This document shows positions 15,744-24,307 of a DNA stretch of 58,402 bases, one piece after another. This DNA is from a virus, in the IMG/VR virus record IMGVR_UViG_3300030118_002679, positions 1 to 58,402 of that record; one strand, written 5' to 3'. The translations under genes were made by a program, and so were the position numbers. How positions within the stretch are numbered: the first letter of the stretch is position 1; the number at the start of each line of letters is the position of its first letter. The notes beneath the pieces are model-generated. The model had not been told where the DNA came from, made no database searches, and saw only the letters and a list, made by a program, of their open reading frames with translations.

Positions 15744-17918
15744 ATGCCACTTAGGGAAGTTCAAATAGCACCTGGCATAAACAAACAGGTCACACCGACA
15801 GGTGCTGAAGGTAAGTGGATAGATTGTGATAATGTTCGTTTTCGTTATGGTTATCCAGAAAAGATAGGTGGTTGGGAACAAGTTACCACTAAAACTTTAG
15901 TTGGTGTTACTAGAGCTATGCACATTTGGGCAGATAAATTAGGTCGTAGGTTTATAGCTTTGGGTACTAATAAAGCCTTATTTATTTACTATGATGGTGC
16001 TTATTATGATGTTACACCTCTAGACACAGCGATAACCTCTTGCACTTTTACCTCAGCTAATGGATCAGCCACTGTAACAGTTAATAAAGCAGGACATGGT
16101 TTAGTAGAGGGAGATTTATTTTTATTTAGTAGTGTGACACTACCAGGAGGAGGAGCCACTGGTTTTACCACCAGTGATTTTACAACAAATACTTTTCAAG
16201 TGGTTACTGCTGAATCAGATACTTTTACAGTAACTATGGCAAGTAATGAATCAGGAACAGGAATGACTGCTGCTGGTTCAGTTACTGTAACACCTTACTT
16301 TGACATAGGTGACGCATTACAAGTTGCTGGTTATGGTTGGGGTACAGGTAGATATGGTGGTGAGGCTTTCCCTTTATCGACTAGCACTTTGAACGGTGCC
16401 TTGTTAAATGACTCAAATGGAACTGGTGGATCAGGTACAACAATAGCTTTAGCTTCTACTGCTAACTTTGTAGCAACAGGTGGCACAATAAAAGTAGATA
16501 ACGAATTAATAACTTACACTGGTGTAAGTGGTAGTAATTTAACAGGAATATCAAGAGGAGCATCTGGCACCGCAACAGCTGCTCATAGTGATGCAACCAC
16601 TGTAGAAGAAGCTTCAGATTATTTTGGTTGGGGTGATGCAACTAATCAAGCTGTTACCGTTTTAGAGCCTGGCAATTGGTCATTAGATAATTTTGGCGAA
16701 GTGCTTATAGGAACTGTAAGAAATAACAAATCATTTCAATGGAGTCCAGGTACTGCATCTCCACTTACAACAAGAGCTACAGTTATATCTAATGCACCAG
16801 AAAAAAGTGTTATGACCTTAGTATCTGATAGAGATAGGCATTTAATTCATTTAGGAACAGAACCCACTATAGCAAGTGGCACACAAGATAAAATGTTTAT
16901 TCGTTTTTCTGATCAAGAAAGTTTAACAGATTATACACCAACTTCAACGAACACAGCAGGTACTTTTAGAATAGATAATGGCACCAAAATAGTAGGTGGA
17001 GTAAACGCTGGATCATATAATTTAATATTGACTGATACATCTGCTTACACTATGAGATTTATAGGCCCTCCTTTTACTTTTGGTATAGAACAAGCTGGAG
17101 CTAACTGTGGGTTAATATCACAACATGGTATAGTTGCTGTAAATGGTGTTGTGTATTGGATGGGTCAAGCAGGTGGTTTTTATTTATATGATGGTACAGT
17201 AAAAAAAATAGCTTGTTCAGTAGAGGATTTTGTTTTTACAACCACTGATACTGGAGATTTAGGATTAAACTTTGATTCTTCTGATGTAATATTTGCTGGT
17301 TATAACTCTTTATTTGGAGAGATAAATTGGTTTTATCCACAGGCAACTTCAAATCAAATAGACAGAGTGGTGACATATAATTACCTTGAAGGAGTTTGGA
17401 CTATTGGTTCATTAGCAAGAACGACATATTATGATAAAACAATATTTGACAATCCATATGCTACTTCATTTGAAAACACTACTGTGCCAAGTTTTCCAAC
17501 CATACAAGGTGTAACTAATGTAAATGGAGCTACTATTTTGTATGCACACGAAAAAGGTAATAATCAAGTAAACAACACTGCCACTACACCTATAATAGGC
17601 AGTATACAAAGTGGTGATTTTGAAGTAGATGATCCTAAGTTAGGAACAGGAGAGTTTTTTATTAAAGTAAGAAGATTCGTGCCAGACTTTAGAGCCTTAA
17701 ATGGTAATGCACAAGTAACCATAAATCTTAAAGATTTTCCTAGTGATACGGAAGTTAGTAGTAGTTTAGGACCTTTTACTGTGTCTCCCACTACTCAAAA
17801 AGTAGACACGAGAGCTAGAGGAAGAGCTGCTAATTTAAAAATAGAAAATACCTCTACAGATGAAACGTGGCGATATGGCACATTTAAAGCTGACACACAA
17901 ATAGATGGCAGGCGTTAA
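15744..17918 (+). CDS. P22 gp10-like tail hub / DNA stabilisation protein
   Basis: The 724-aa protein begins with the hub signature: PGINKQVTPTGAEGKWIDCDNVRFRYG (key residues PGI at about 10-12 and WxDCDNVRFRxGxPEKIGGW at 26-45). Two inserted beta domains follow, about 95-190 (GHGLVEGDLFLFS motif) and 230-285 (IKVDNELITYTGVSG, ISRGASGTATAAHS). The rest is propeller-like and includes YWMGQAGGFYLYDG. P22 gp10-type proteins form the nozzle beneath gp4 and seal DNA in the head. Its size exceeds P22 gp10 because of the insertions. Confidence 0.78.
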   Translation: MPLREVQIAPGINKQVTPTGAEGKWIDCDNVRFRYGYPEKIGGWEQVTTKTLVGVTRAMHIWADKLGRRFIALGTNKALFIYYDGAYYDVTPLDTAITSCTFTSANGSATVTVNKAGHGLVEGDLFLFSSVTLPGGGATGFTTSDFTTNTFQVVTAESDTFTVTMASNESGTGMTAAGSVTVTPYFDIGDALQVAGYGWGTGRYGGEAFPLSTSTLNGALLNDSNGTGGSGTTIALASTANFVATGGTIKVDNELITYTGVSGSNLTGISRGASGTATAAHSDATTVEEASDYFGWGDATNQAVTVLEPGNWSLDNFGEVLIGTVRNNKSFQWSPGTASPLTTRATVISNAPEKSVMTLVSDRDRHLIHLGTEPTIASGTQDKMFIRFSDQESLTDYTPTSTNTAGTFRIDNGTKIVGGVNAGSYNLILTDTSAYTMRFIGPPFTFGIEQAGANCGLISQHGIVAVNGVVYWMGQAGGFYLYDGTVKKIACSVEDFVFTTTDTGDLGLNFDSSDVIFAGYNSLFGEINWFYPQATSNQIDRVVTYNYLEGVWTIGSLARTTYYDKTIFDNPYATSFENTTVPSFPTIQGVTNVNGATILYAHEKGNNQVNNTATTPIIGSIQSGDFEVDDPKLGTGEFFIKVRRFVPDFRALNGNAQVTINLKDFPSDTEVSSSLGPFTVSPTTQKVDTRARGRAANLKIENTSTDETWRYGTFKADTQIDGRR

Positions 17919-17921
17919 TGA

Positions 17922-18245
17922 ATGGACATAAAAAATATTGTAAGTATAGATAATGAAAATATATGGAAAAGTGACCATACATCTAATCCTTATGCTATGG
18001 TATTAAATGCTAAAAAAATATGGAAATTTACCAAACATGAATGGCCTGAGCAGTATAAATTTTATTCTGAAATGATAAAGGAAAATGCTGTAGATTTTAA
18101 ATGGGGATTACATAAACAAAAATCATTTAAAATATTAAATATAAAAGAATACTGTTATTTTATGGCACCGCCTGATATAATATATAGAGCAGTGAGAAAA
18201 GAAGATGACAAAAAAAATAAAAGATCCAAAAAAAGGAACAGGTAA
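17922..18245 (+). CDS. hypothetical protein
   Basis: The 107-aa protein has a Trp/Lys/Tyr-rich helical sequence and a very basic end (KKNKRSKKRNR). It follows the tail hub by three bases and overlaps the next gene by 41 bases. I do not recognise the family. Confidence 0.55.
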   Translation: MDIKNIVSIDNENIWKSDHTSNPYAMVLNAKKIWKFTKHEWPEQYKFYSEMIKENAVDFKWGLHKQKSFKILNIKEYCYFMAPPDIIYRAVRKEDDKKNKRSKKRNR

Positions 18246-18498
18246 AAAACCCAGAGGCACAGGTCGTAGATTATATACAGATGAGAATCCTAAAGATACT
18301 GTAAGAATTAAGTTTGCTACTCCTCAAGATGCTAGAGCTACTGTAGCTAAAGTAAAAAAAATTTCCAAACCTTACGCAAGAAAAATACAAATATTAACCG
18401 TTATGGAACAACGTGCAAAAGTTATGGGAAAAACACAAGTGGTGTCTATTGCAAAAAAAGGTAAAGAAGCTATTAAAAGACAATTTAAAAAAGTTTAA
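18205..18498 (+). CDS. conserved basic phage protein
   Basis: The 97-aa protein contains DPKKGTGKKPRGTGRRLYTD, then VRIKFATPQDARATVAKVKK and PYARKIQILTVMEQRAKVMG. I recognise these as a strongly conserved marine phage family of unknown role. It has a high Lys/Arg content and is mostly helical. The start has a GAAAAGAAG upstream. A virion or nucleic-acid-binding role is possible. Confidence 0.65.
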   Translation: MTKKIKDPKKGTGKKPRGTGRRLYTDENPKDTVRIKFATPQDARATVAKVKKISKPYARKIQILTVMEQRAKVMGKTQVVSIAKKGKEAIKRQFKKV

Positions 18499-18499
18499 C

Positions 18500-19291
18500 G
18501 TGCAGATTAAATTAGATAACAATAATTATGAAGACACATTACATTTACAAAGAAAATATCCTACTGTTGTAGTAGACGAGTTTTTTACAAAACCAGATGT
18601 AATTAGAGAATATGCTTTATCTTTACCATATAAAAAAGCAGAAGATGGAAGATGGCCTGGTAAAAGATCCCCAATGTTACATACGCTAAATGAAAAACTT
18701 GTTTACTCTATAGCAAAAAAAATACTTAGTGTTTATTATGATTTAAGCACTGAACTATATTGGCACAGTATACAAATGGCTTTTCAAAAAATAAAACCAT
18801 ATTCAAAATTTAAGAATAGCAATTTAAATAAGGGTTGGATTCATACTGATGGTGTAAGAACTTTAGCAGGAGTAGTTTACTTAACACCAAGAGTTGAAAT
18901 AGATACAGGTACTTCAATATTTAAAATTAAAAAAAAATATATTGATTACGATATAAAAAAAAAACAAAATGCAAAAGACAATTTATATAAACATGGCTCA
19001 TGTAATACAAAAGCATATGACGAAGAAATAAATAGTTTATACAGCAAATTTAATAAAGTTACTGAGGTGAAAAACCTTTACAATAGATGTATTCTTTATG
19101 ATGCCCACGAGTATCACACAGGCACTAATTATTTTACTAGTGATCATGAAAGATTATCATTAGTTTTTTTCTTTACTAATTTAACCTCAAGCATACCGCC
19201 AAAGGATAGAATTATGTACTTTGACAAAGAAATAGAGTTCGATATAATGAATTGTAAAAAATATGGCAAAGATAGTAACAAATATACCTGA
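18500..19291 (+). CDS. DUF6445-like 2OG-Fe(II) oxygenase fold protein
   Basis: I place the start at GTG 18500, one base after the upstream stop, giving 263 aa. An ATG at 18413 in the same frame would overlap the previous gene by 86 bases. The protein shows WIHTDGVRTLAGVVYLTP (His-x-Asp at about residues 113-115), then NRCILYDAHEYHTGTNYF with the likely distal His and an Arg (ERLSLVFFF). This is the order of ligands in 2OG-Fe(II) hydroxylases of the DUF6445 type. The substrate is unknown. It precedes small structural genes and a second oxygenase at 19774. Confidence 0.62.
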   Translation: MQIKLDNNNYEDTLHLQRKYPTVVVDEFFTKPDVIREYALSLPYKKAEDGRWPGKRSPMLHTLNEKLVYSIAKKILSVYYDLSTELYWHSIQMAFQKIKPYSKFKNSNLNKGWIHTDGVRTLAGVVYLTPRVEIDTGTSIFKIKKKYIDYDIKKKQNAKDNLYKHGSCNTKAYDEEINSLYSKFNKVTEVKNLYNRCILYDAHEYHTGTNYFTSDHERLSLVFFFTNLTSSIPPKDRIMYFDKEIEFDIMNCKKYGKDSNKYT

Positions 19292-19427
19292 TCCAAAAAC
19301 AGAGTACAGTGTTGAAAACCAAAGGTTGATTAATTTAGCATTAAATCAAATAATATCTAAATTAAATACTTCCTATCAAGAAGACTTAAAATCAGAACAA
19401 CAAGCATTTGAGTATTTTTTATCGTGA
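19263..19427 (+). CDS. 54-aa conserved small protein
   Basis: A short frame begins 29 bases before the oxygenase-like stop and ends in a GTGA overlap with the next gene. The sequence has NQRLINLALNQIISKLNTSYQEDLKSEQ, given here only by key features: Asn-Gln at the start of a helix, LN-x3-YQEDL, and EQQAFEYFLS at the end. Small proteins of this pattern are common beside marine phage structural genes. The function is unknown. Confidence 0.6.
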   Translation: MAKIVTNIPDPKTEYSVENQRLINLALNQIISKLNTSYQEDLKSEQQAFEYFLS

Positions 19428-19774
19428 CTATAAGATATAAAAATCAGGGGTTTAAACAAACTGATACTAGCAAAACTACAGTATTTACTTGTCCTAGTGA
19501 TGCAACAGTTATAGTTAAAAGTGTTTATTGTGCAAACAATGATGCCTCATCAGCTATTTTAGTAAATATGAATTTTGTTGATTCATCTGATTCAAACACT
19601 GAATATGAATTTTTTAGAGATGATGTTGCAGCTAAATCGCAAGTAAATGCAACACCTCAAGGATTGAATTTAGAAGCAGGAGATGCTATAACTGTGCAAT
19701 CAGCAACAGGGAGTGGTAAGATACAAGGATTAATAAGTTATGCTCTTATAGATAGATTTTTGCAGAATGGCTAA
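19424..19774 (+). CDS. small virion structural protein
   Basis: The 116-aa protein starts at GTG 19424, overlapping the previous TGA. It is beta-rich (TTVFTCPSDATVIVKSVYC, ILVNMNFVDSSDSN, LEAGDAITVQSATG) and matches a common marine phage structural family near tail genes. Its stop overlaps the next ATG (TAATG). Confidence 0.6.
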   Translation: MTIRYKNQGFKQTDTSKTTVFTCPSDATVIVKSVYCANNDASSAILVNMNFVDSSDSNTEYEFFRDDVAAKSQVNATPQGLNLEAGDAITVQSATGSGKIQGLISYALIDRFLQNG

Positions 19775-20334
19775 TGCAAATCCATCAAGCTATTTATAAA
19801 GTAGAAAAAACTTTATCATTAAAATACTGTAAAGAATTAGTTGAATTTATAGACATCAAAGCTGTAACAAAAGCAAAAGTATTAATTGGTGGTAAAAATG
19901 TAGAGGACACTAAACAAAGAAATGTTTTTGATTATGGCTTGGATAAAGACAATAAAGAAGATGTAGAACATGGCAAAGTTTTAATGCAAAAAATGAAAGA
20001 AGCCTTAGATCAGTATGTGCAAACTTTTACTTATCTCAGAGAGGCTTCTCCACAAACAATAAACTTACTTAAATACACGAAAGGTAATTTTTACAGACCT
20101 CACATTGATGCGTTTCATACAGTAAATAGACAACTATCTTTTATTTTTTGTTTAAATGAAGACTACATTGGAGGTGAACTATATTTTTATCACCCTACTA
20201 CAAGAAAACCTTACTCACAAGCTAACTTAAAAACAGGTGATTTGATGATATTTCCAAGTAATTTTTTATATCCTCATCAGGTTACTCCAGTTACAAAGGG
20301 TGTCCGATATAGTGTCGTTGCTTGGTATAGTTAA
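19774..20334 (+). CDS. 2OG-Fe(II) oxygenase (prolyl 4-hydroxylase-like)
   Basis: The 186-aa protein carries the complete ligand set of the P4Hc family: YRPHIDAF with His110 and Asp112, the distal PHQVTPVTKG with His168, and Arg178 of RYSVVAWY for 2-oxoglutarate. The jelly-roll strand GGELYFY also fits. Length is normal for stand-alone phage P4Hc proteins. Substrate is unknown: virion protein hydroxylation or modification of a host protein are both possible. It lies next to glycosyltransferases, so hydroxylation followed by glycosylation of a virion protein is a testable idea. Confidence 0.85.
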   Translation: MQIHQAIYKVEKTLSLKYCKELVEFIDIKAVTKAKVLIGGKNVEDTKQRNVFDYGLDKDNKEDVEHGKVLMQKMKEALDQYVQTFTYLREASPQTINLLKYTKGNFYRPHIDAFHTVNRQLSFIFCLNEDYIGGELYFYHPTTRKPYSQANLKTGDLMIFPSNFLYPHQVTPVTKGVRYSVVAWYS

Positions 20335-20341
20335 TTATTAG

Positions 20342-20369
20342 TTGACATCACATCTAGATGTGCTAATAT
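20342..20369 (+). promoter_or_regulatory. promoter with palindromic operator in the spacer
   Basis: TTGACA (20342-20347), 16-base spacer, TAATAT (20364-20369). The spacer contains the perfect 14-bp palindrome CACATCTAGATGTG (20349-20362). The same palindrome lies at the same place in a leftward promoter near 38.64 kb. AGGAG follows at 20381 for the ATG at 20392. Confidence 0.8.
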
Positions 20370-20391
20370 TAAAATAACAAAGGAGAAAATA

Positions 20392-20724
20392 ATGAATAAA
20401 AAACAGTATTTAGAATCAAGAACTAGAAATGGCAGAGAAACATGGAATTTATCTGTAAAAGAAATCAAAAGCTATCTTGAGGAACATAATCCGAAAATTT
20501 TGATTAAATGTGGTGTATATGAATATACCTCTGATTTAGCTTCCTTAGTTTATCGCATAGGAAGTGCAAGACATATTAAAGAAGTTTTTAATGGGTACAT
20601 GAACACTTATGTAAATGATGTTTTTTGGACTAGAGAAGCTACTGGGTGGACTGATGGTCATGAAGTAGCAGATTATGATGATACAGAGTGTATTAAAATA
20701 GAACAATCTTACTGGTTACAATAA
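20392..20724 (+). CDS. hypothetical early-type protein
   Basis: The 110-aa protein is acidic to neutral with several Trp and Tyr residues (VFWTREATGWTDGHEVADYDD near the end, quoted by its Trp-rich core). I do not recognise a family. It is expressed alone from a palindrome-bearing promoter and is followed by a strong terminator, a monocistronic unit set inside the late region. That layout is typical of morons or host-directed early genes. Confidence 0.7.
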   Translation: MNKKQYLESRTRNGRETWNLSVKEIKSYLEEHNPKILIKCGVYEYTSDLASLVYRIGSARHIKEVFNGYMNTYVNDVFWTREATGWTDGHEVADYDDTECIKIEQSYWLQ

Positions 20725-20788
20725 CTATTGCTATATATGAGACAAGATGATATCATTTAGTTGTTTTTATTCAAAACTTCTCCAATTC

Positions 20789-20817
20789 AACCCTAACTAA
20801 TCAGTTAGGGTTTTTTT
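20789..20817 (+). terminator. rho-independent terminator
   Basis: AACCCTAACT and AGTTAGGGTT form a perfect 10-bp stem around AATC, followed by seven T residues. It isolates the gene at 20392 from the unit that begins just after. Confidence 0.93.
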
Positions 20818-20818
20818 G

Positions 20819-20847
20819 TTGATCTATCATGTTTTTTATGCGATTAT
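20819..20847 (+). promoter_or_regulatory. promoter predicted to give a leaderless transcript
   Basis: TTGATC (20819-20824), a 17-base spacer ending in TGC, and GATTAT (20842-20847) form an extended -10 promoter. It starts right after the terminator. Only seven bases separate the -10 from the ATG at 20855 and there is no SD. Confidence 0.4.
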
Positions 20848-20854
20848 ATGTGCT

Positions 20855-21049
20855 ATGAAAAAAATACAATGTGAAACTAGGGAAGTATACAGAAACAAAA
20901 AAAACAATATGGTTTATGCCTCTAAAGAAGACGCAGAGAAGGATATTAACAATCCAGACACAGATACAAAAAGAGAGGATGTTGTTAATGATGTTACAGT
21001 TATAGTGCCACCAGAGGCTTTGTCTTTAGTCTCAAATACACAAAAATGA
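20855..21049 (+). CDS. small hypothetical protein
   Basis: I choose ATG 20855 (64 aa). A TTG further upstream would place coding sequence inside the terminator. The protein has REVYRNKKNNMVYASKEDAEKD and a Thr/Val-rich strand (DVTVIVPP) near the end. It has no SD and lies close behind an extended -10. It overlaps the SET gene by ATGA. Family unknown. Confidence 0.6.
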   Translation: MKKIQCETREVYRNKKNNMVYASKEDAEKDINNPDTDTKREDVVNDVTVIVPPEALSLVSNTQK

Positions 21050-21363
21050 AAATAAATTATAATAAATTTTATTATAATCCTTTACCAGATAATCTATCTA
21101 TAAGAAAAAGTGATATACATGGACATGGAATATTTGCTAACAAAGAAATAAAAAAAGATTATGATCTAGGAAGCACTCATATTAAGGTGCCTATGATATT
21201 AGGTTTTATTAGAACACCTTTGGGTGGTTTTATTAATCATTCCAACAAACCAAATTGTGTTTTAGAAGTTACTAGAGATTGGGATGATTATATTATTTAT
21301 AATGTATTTACAACTAGACTTATTAAAAAAAATGAAGAGTTATTATTAGAGTATGGTGCTTAA
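21046..21363 (+). CDS. compact SET-domain protein
   Basis: The 105-aa protein has the signature parts of a SET lysine methyltransferase: KSDIHGHGIFANKEI (21-35), the pseudoknot motif NHSNKPNC (64-71), and IKKNEELLLEYGA (93-105) corresponding to the GEEL-x-x-Y motif. These residues bind SAM and the target lysine in known SET enzymes. At 105 aa it is close to a minimal SET core with no pre- or post-SET parts. A role in modifying a host or virion protein is inference. It is coupled on both sides (ATGA upstream, TAATG downstream). Confidence 0.85.
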   Translation: MKINYNKFYYNPLPDNLSIRKSDIHGHGIFANKEIKKDYDLGSTHIKVPMILGFIRTPLGGFINHSNKPNCVLEVTRDWDDYIIYNVFTTRLIKKNEELLLEYGA

Positions 21364-22292
21364 TGTTACCTAGAGGTGGAACAGAAATACAACATCATTT
21401 TTTATCACATTACGTGGATGAAAAACTTTTATCTAATTTTCAAATTTGCACATCTATACCTAATAAAGTTCCGATATTAGAAGATAAAATAAATATACTA
21501 TGGCAAAAAAATAGTTATGATCAACCAAACATTTATCCTTGGTTTGAAGACAAAAATAATCACGATAAATTTGATTGGTATATTTTTAATTCTCATTGGA
21601 ACTATGAGAAATTTAGATACAAGTTTGATGTGCCTACTAATAAATGTCACGTAATAAAAAATGGAGTTACTAATTTTCCAGAAAGAGCTTTATATAAAAA
21701 AGGTGATATGGTGAGAATGTTATTTCATGTTACTCCTTGGAGAGGTTTAAATGTTTTGCTAGGAGCTATGCAACAGTTACAAGATTGTAATGTGCATTTA
21801 GATGTGTTTAGTAGTTGTAAAATTTACGGTGAGGAGTTTGAAAAAGCTAATGAACATATTTATGAGCCTTTATATGAACAAGCAAGAAAACTAGAAAATG
21901 TAAATTATATCGGATATAAAGAACATTCTTTTATACAAAAATTTATGTATAGATATCATATGTTTGCCTATCCTAGTATATGGGAAGAAACAAGTTGTAA
22001 TGCAGCTCTTGAGGCAATGGCTAGTGGGTTATATTGTATTGTTACTAACTTTGGTGCATTGTATGAGACTTGTTCTGAGTTTCCTGTGTATGTTACTTAT
22101 GATAAAAACTATCGTAACTTATCTACTGCTTTTGCACATGCAATAAGAAGTGCAGTAGAACATATGGATCAACCAGAGATACATGAACATTTATTAATGC
22201 AACAAAACTTTGTGAAAAAATTTTATAGTTGGGAGAAGAAAAAATTAGAGTGGACAAATTTTTTACAAGGAGCATTAAATGCAAAATCATGA
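21363..22292 (+). CDS. GT-B glycosyltransferase (family 4-like)
   Basis: The 309-aa protein begins LPRGGTEIQ, a shortened start of the acceptor domain, and contains a nucleotide-sugar domain with FHVTPWRGLNVLL (about 121-133), a VNYIGY strand and the E-x7-E motif in EETSCNAALEAMASG (Glu209 and Glu217). This matches retaining GT4 enzymes. The donor and acceptor are unknown. A second glycosyltransferase overlaps its end by 14 bases, so the two probably act in one pathway. Confidence 0.85.
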   Translation: MLPRGGTEIQHHFLSHYVDEKLLSNFQICTSIPNKVPILEDKINILWQKNSYDQPNIYPWFEDKNNHDKFDWYIFNSHWNYEKFRYKFDVPTNKCHVIKNGVTNFPERALYKKGDMVRMLFHVTPWRGLNVLLGAMQQLQDCNVHLDVFSSCKIYGEEFEKANEHIYEPLYEQARKLENVNYIGYKEHSFIQKFMYRYHMFAYPSIWEETSCNAALEAMASGLYCIVTNFGALYETCSEFPVYVTYDKNYRNLSTAFAHAIRSAVEHMDQPEIHEHLLMQQNFVKKFYSWEKKKLEWTNFLQGALNAKS

Positions 22293-23097
22293 GCCTATAT
22301 ATATAGATGATAATAAAATAAAATTATTTGTAGCGACACCAGTGCATAGTGAGGTATCTATACACTACATGCAATCTGTTTTTAAACTACAAGCTAAATG
22401 TCATGAAAAGAAAATACCAATTATGTTACAACTTATGAAATCTTCTTTAGTGACACAAGGTCGTAATTTATGTGTGTCAGAATTTTTAAACTCTGGTTAT
22501 ACTCATATGCTTTTTATTGATAGTGACATACTGTTTGATGCCGACTCTATTTTTAAAATGATAGAAAAAGATGAAGAGGTATTAAGCATACCTTATCCTA
22601 TGAAAGTCATACAATGGGATAAAGTGATGAACAAGTGGCGAGACATCCCTAGTATGAATAAAGATCAAGCTAGTACCTCTGGTAATATGTATCCAGTACG
22701 TATAAAAGACAAAGAGGATGATATAACCGTAACCAATGGCATGATAGAATTATCTCACTCCATGACTGGATGTTTACTAATTAAAAAAGAAGCTTTAGAA
22801 AAAATGAAAAAAGCCTATCCAGAGCTGACTATAAAACAAGAAACGATGATAGATGGTAAGAAACAATTACGTAAGAATTTTTATAACTTTTTTGATACTT
22901 ACTACGATACAGAAAATAAACTTTATCTAGGAGAAGACTTTGCTTTTTCACGTTTGTGGACAAAATTAGGTGGTAAATGTATGGCTTTAATTACAGAATA
23001 TATTACTCATGTAGGTGATTATCAGTTTTCTGGTCGTTTAATTGATGAAATGGTAGCTATTCCCACAGATAGTATTGATACTTCTGATAAGAAATAG
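22279..23097 (+). CDS. GT-A glycosyltransferase
   Basis: The 272-aa protein has a GT-A fold pattern: KLFVATPVHSEVSIHY at the N-terminus, QGRNLCVSEFLNSGYTHMLFIDSDILFD with the metal-binding Asp81-Ser-Asp83 (described by position), MTGCLLIKKEAL and GEDFAFSRLWTKLGG near the end. Similar enzymes are frequent in T4-like and pelagic phages. AAGGAG precedes the ATG. Together with the upstream GT-B enzyme it may glycosylate virion proteins or modify a host surface polymer. Confidence 0.82.
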   Translation: MQNHEPIYIDDNKIKLFVATPVHSEVSIHYMQSVFKLQAKCHEKKIPIMLQLMKSSLVTQGRNLCVSEFLNSGYTHMLFIDSDILFDADSIFKMIEKDEEVLSIPYPMKVIQWDKVMNKWRDIPSMNKDQASTSGNMYPVRIKDKEDDITVTNGMIELSHSMTGCLLIKKEALEKMKKAYPELTIKQETMIDGKKQLRKNFYNFFDTYYDTENKLYLGEDFAFSRLWTKLGGKCMALITEYITHVGDYQFSGRLIDEMVAIPTDSIDTSDKK

Positions 23098-23103
23098 TAG
23101 AAT
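23075..23103 (+). promoter_or_regulatory. sigma70-like promoter for the internal-protein operon
   Basis: TTGATA (23075-23080), 17-base spacer, TAGAAT (23098-23103). It lies at the end of the glycosyltransferase gene, 29 bases before the ATG at 23133, which has its own AAGGAG. Confidence 0.42.
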
Positions 23104-23132
23104 ATCACTATATATTAAACTAAGGAGTTTTT

Positions 23133-23897
23133 ATGTCATTTATCGTACCTATCGCAGCTGGAGTTGGAAGTTTTCTCTTAGCTAAAGCAAGTGGTGCTAG
23201 TAATCGAGATGCATTAATTGCTGGTGGGATTGGTGCATTAGGTGGAGCAGCCGCTTTTAAATTTGGAACAGCAACAGGAGCTGGTTCATTAGCAACTGCA
23301 TTAGGTGGTACGACAACAAAAGCCGCTTTGACTGGTATTACTGCTGGTACTTTAGGATCAGCCGCTATGCAAGGACAACCAGGACAAGCTCAACCTTTAG
23401 AGCAAATGAACGTAGGTTTTCAAGGAGTTGACCCAGCACAATACGCACAAGCTAAAGAAAATTTACAAGGGATTACACAAAGAGCAAATTATGCTGATGC
23501 TCCACAAACAGATGTAGCACAACCTAGTGTGTACGATTTTACCAATCAGGCAATGTATACAGCTAAAGAAGGTGGATTAGCAGAGATAAAAAGATTTAGA
23601 GAAGGTGGTGTGAATTACTTACCAAGTAAAACGGATCACGATGAAAAAGATTATAACAATTATGTTAGAGCTGAGGGTTATGTAGAAGACGGTAGTGGTA
23701 ATGGGAATAAAGATGAAGACACTATGTTAGCACAATTAGCTGATGGAGAGTTTGTTAGTAGAGCTGATGCAATACTAGGAGCTGGCATCATGGAGGGAGC
23801 TAGTCCAGAAGATTTTAAAGAGATGAGAAGATTAGGAGCTAAGTTCTTTTACAAACAACAAGATCAGTTGAAGAGGATTTACGATATTACTTCATGA
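23133..23897 (+). CDS. internal virion / ejection protein candidate
   Basis: The 254-aa protein has a Gly/Ala-rich hydrophobic N-terminal third (about 1-85) with three glycine-zipper-like segments, such as GVGSFLLAKASG and GGIGALGGAAAF, typical of membrane-inserting ejection proteins. The C-terminal half has LAQLADGEFVSRADAILGAG (about 206-225), a motif I recognise in marine phage virion proteins. It starts the operon of large internal proteins. A channel-forming role during DNA ejection is inferred. Confidence 0.65.
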   Translation: MSFIVPIAAGVGSFLLAKASGASNRDALIAGGIGALGGAAAFKFGTATGAGSLATALGGTTTKAALTGITAGTLGSAAMQGQPGQAQPLEQMNVGFQGVDPAQYAQAKENLQGITQRANYADAPQTDVAQPSVYDFTNQAMYTAKEGGLAEIKRFREGGVNYLPSKTDHDEKDYNNYVRAEGYVEDGSGNGNKDEDTMLAQLADGEFVSRADAILGAGIMEGASPEDFKEMRRLGAKFFYKQQDQLKRIYDITS

Positions 23898-24307
23898 TAA
23901 ATATTGTGAAGGTAAATGTTGACGAACATTGGACACAAGCATCTAAATTATTAAAAGATGCTATTGAATTAAGTAACGGTAGGCATACTTTAGAAAGTAC
24001 CTACAATAATTTAGTCAAAGGAGTTATGAGATTGTACGCAGTTTATGTTAAAGATAAAATAAAAAGTTTTTTCGTAACTCAAATAGTTCTATACCCAGCT
24101 AAAACTATTTATGGAATTATATTCTGTGGTGGCACACATGTTATAAACAACATCAAAAAGATTGAAAGTTTTTTCAAAACAGAAGCTTTGACAAACGGTT
24201 GTAGGGGTGTAGAGATTATAGGTAGAAACGGTTGGTCAAAGATAATTAAGAATACTCCTAGTTTGGAGTTTGAACCTAAAGGTGTTTACTATGAAATGGA
24301 TACTTAA
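23894..24307 (+). CDS. GNAT-fold phage protein
   Basis: The 137-aa protein shows the strand-helix order of GNAT proteins (VKGVMRLYAVYVKDKIKSFFVT, described by position 40-61; then YGIIFCGG; then GVEIIGRNGW at about 112-121). Proteins of this shape occur between ejection-protein genes in T7- and P22-like marine phages. The acetyl-CoA loop (Q/R-x-x-G-x-G/A) is not evident, so enzymatic activity is doubtful. It overlaps both neighbours. Confidence 0.55.
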   Translation: MINIVKVNVDEHWTQASKLLKDAIELSNGRHTLESTYNNLVKGVMRLYAVYVKDKIKSFFVTQIVLYPAKTIYGIIFCGGTHVINNIKKIESFFKTEALTNGCRGVEIIGRNGWSKIIKNTPSLEFEPKGVYYEMDT

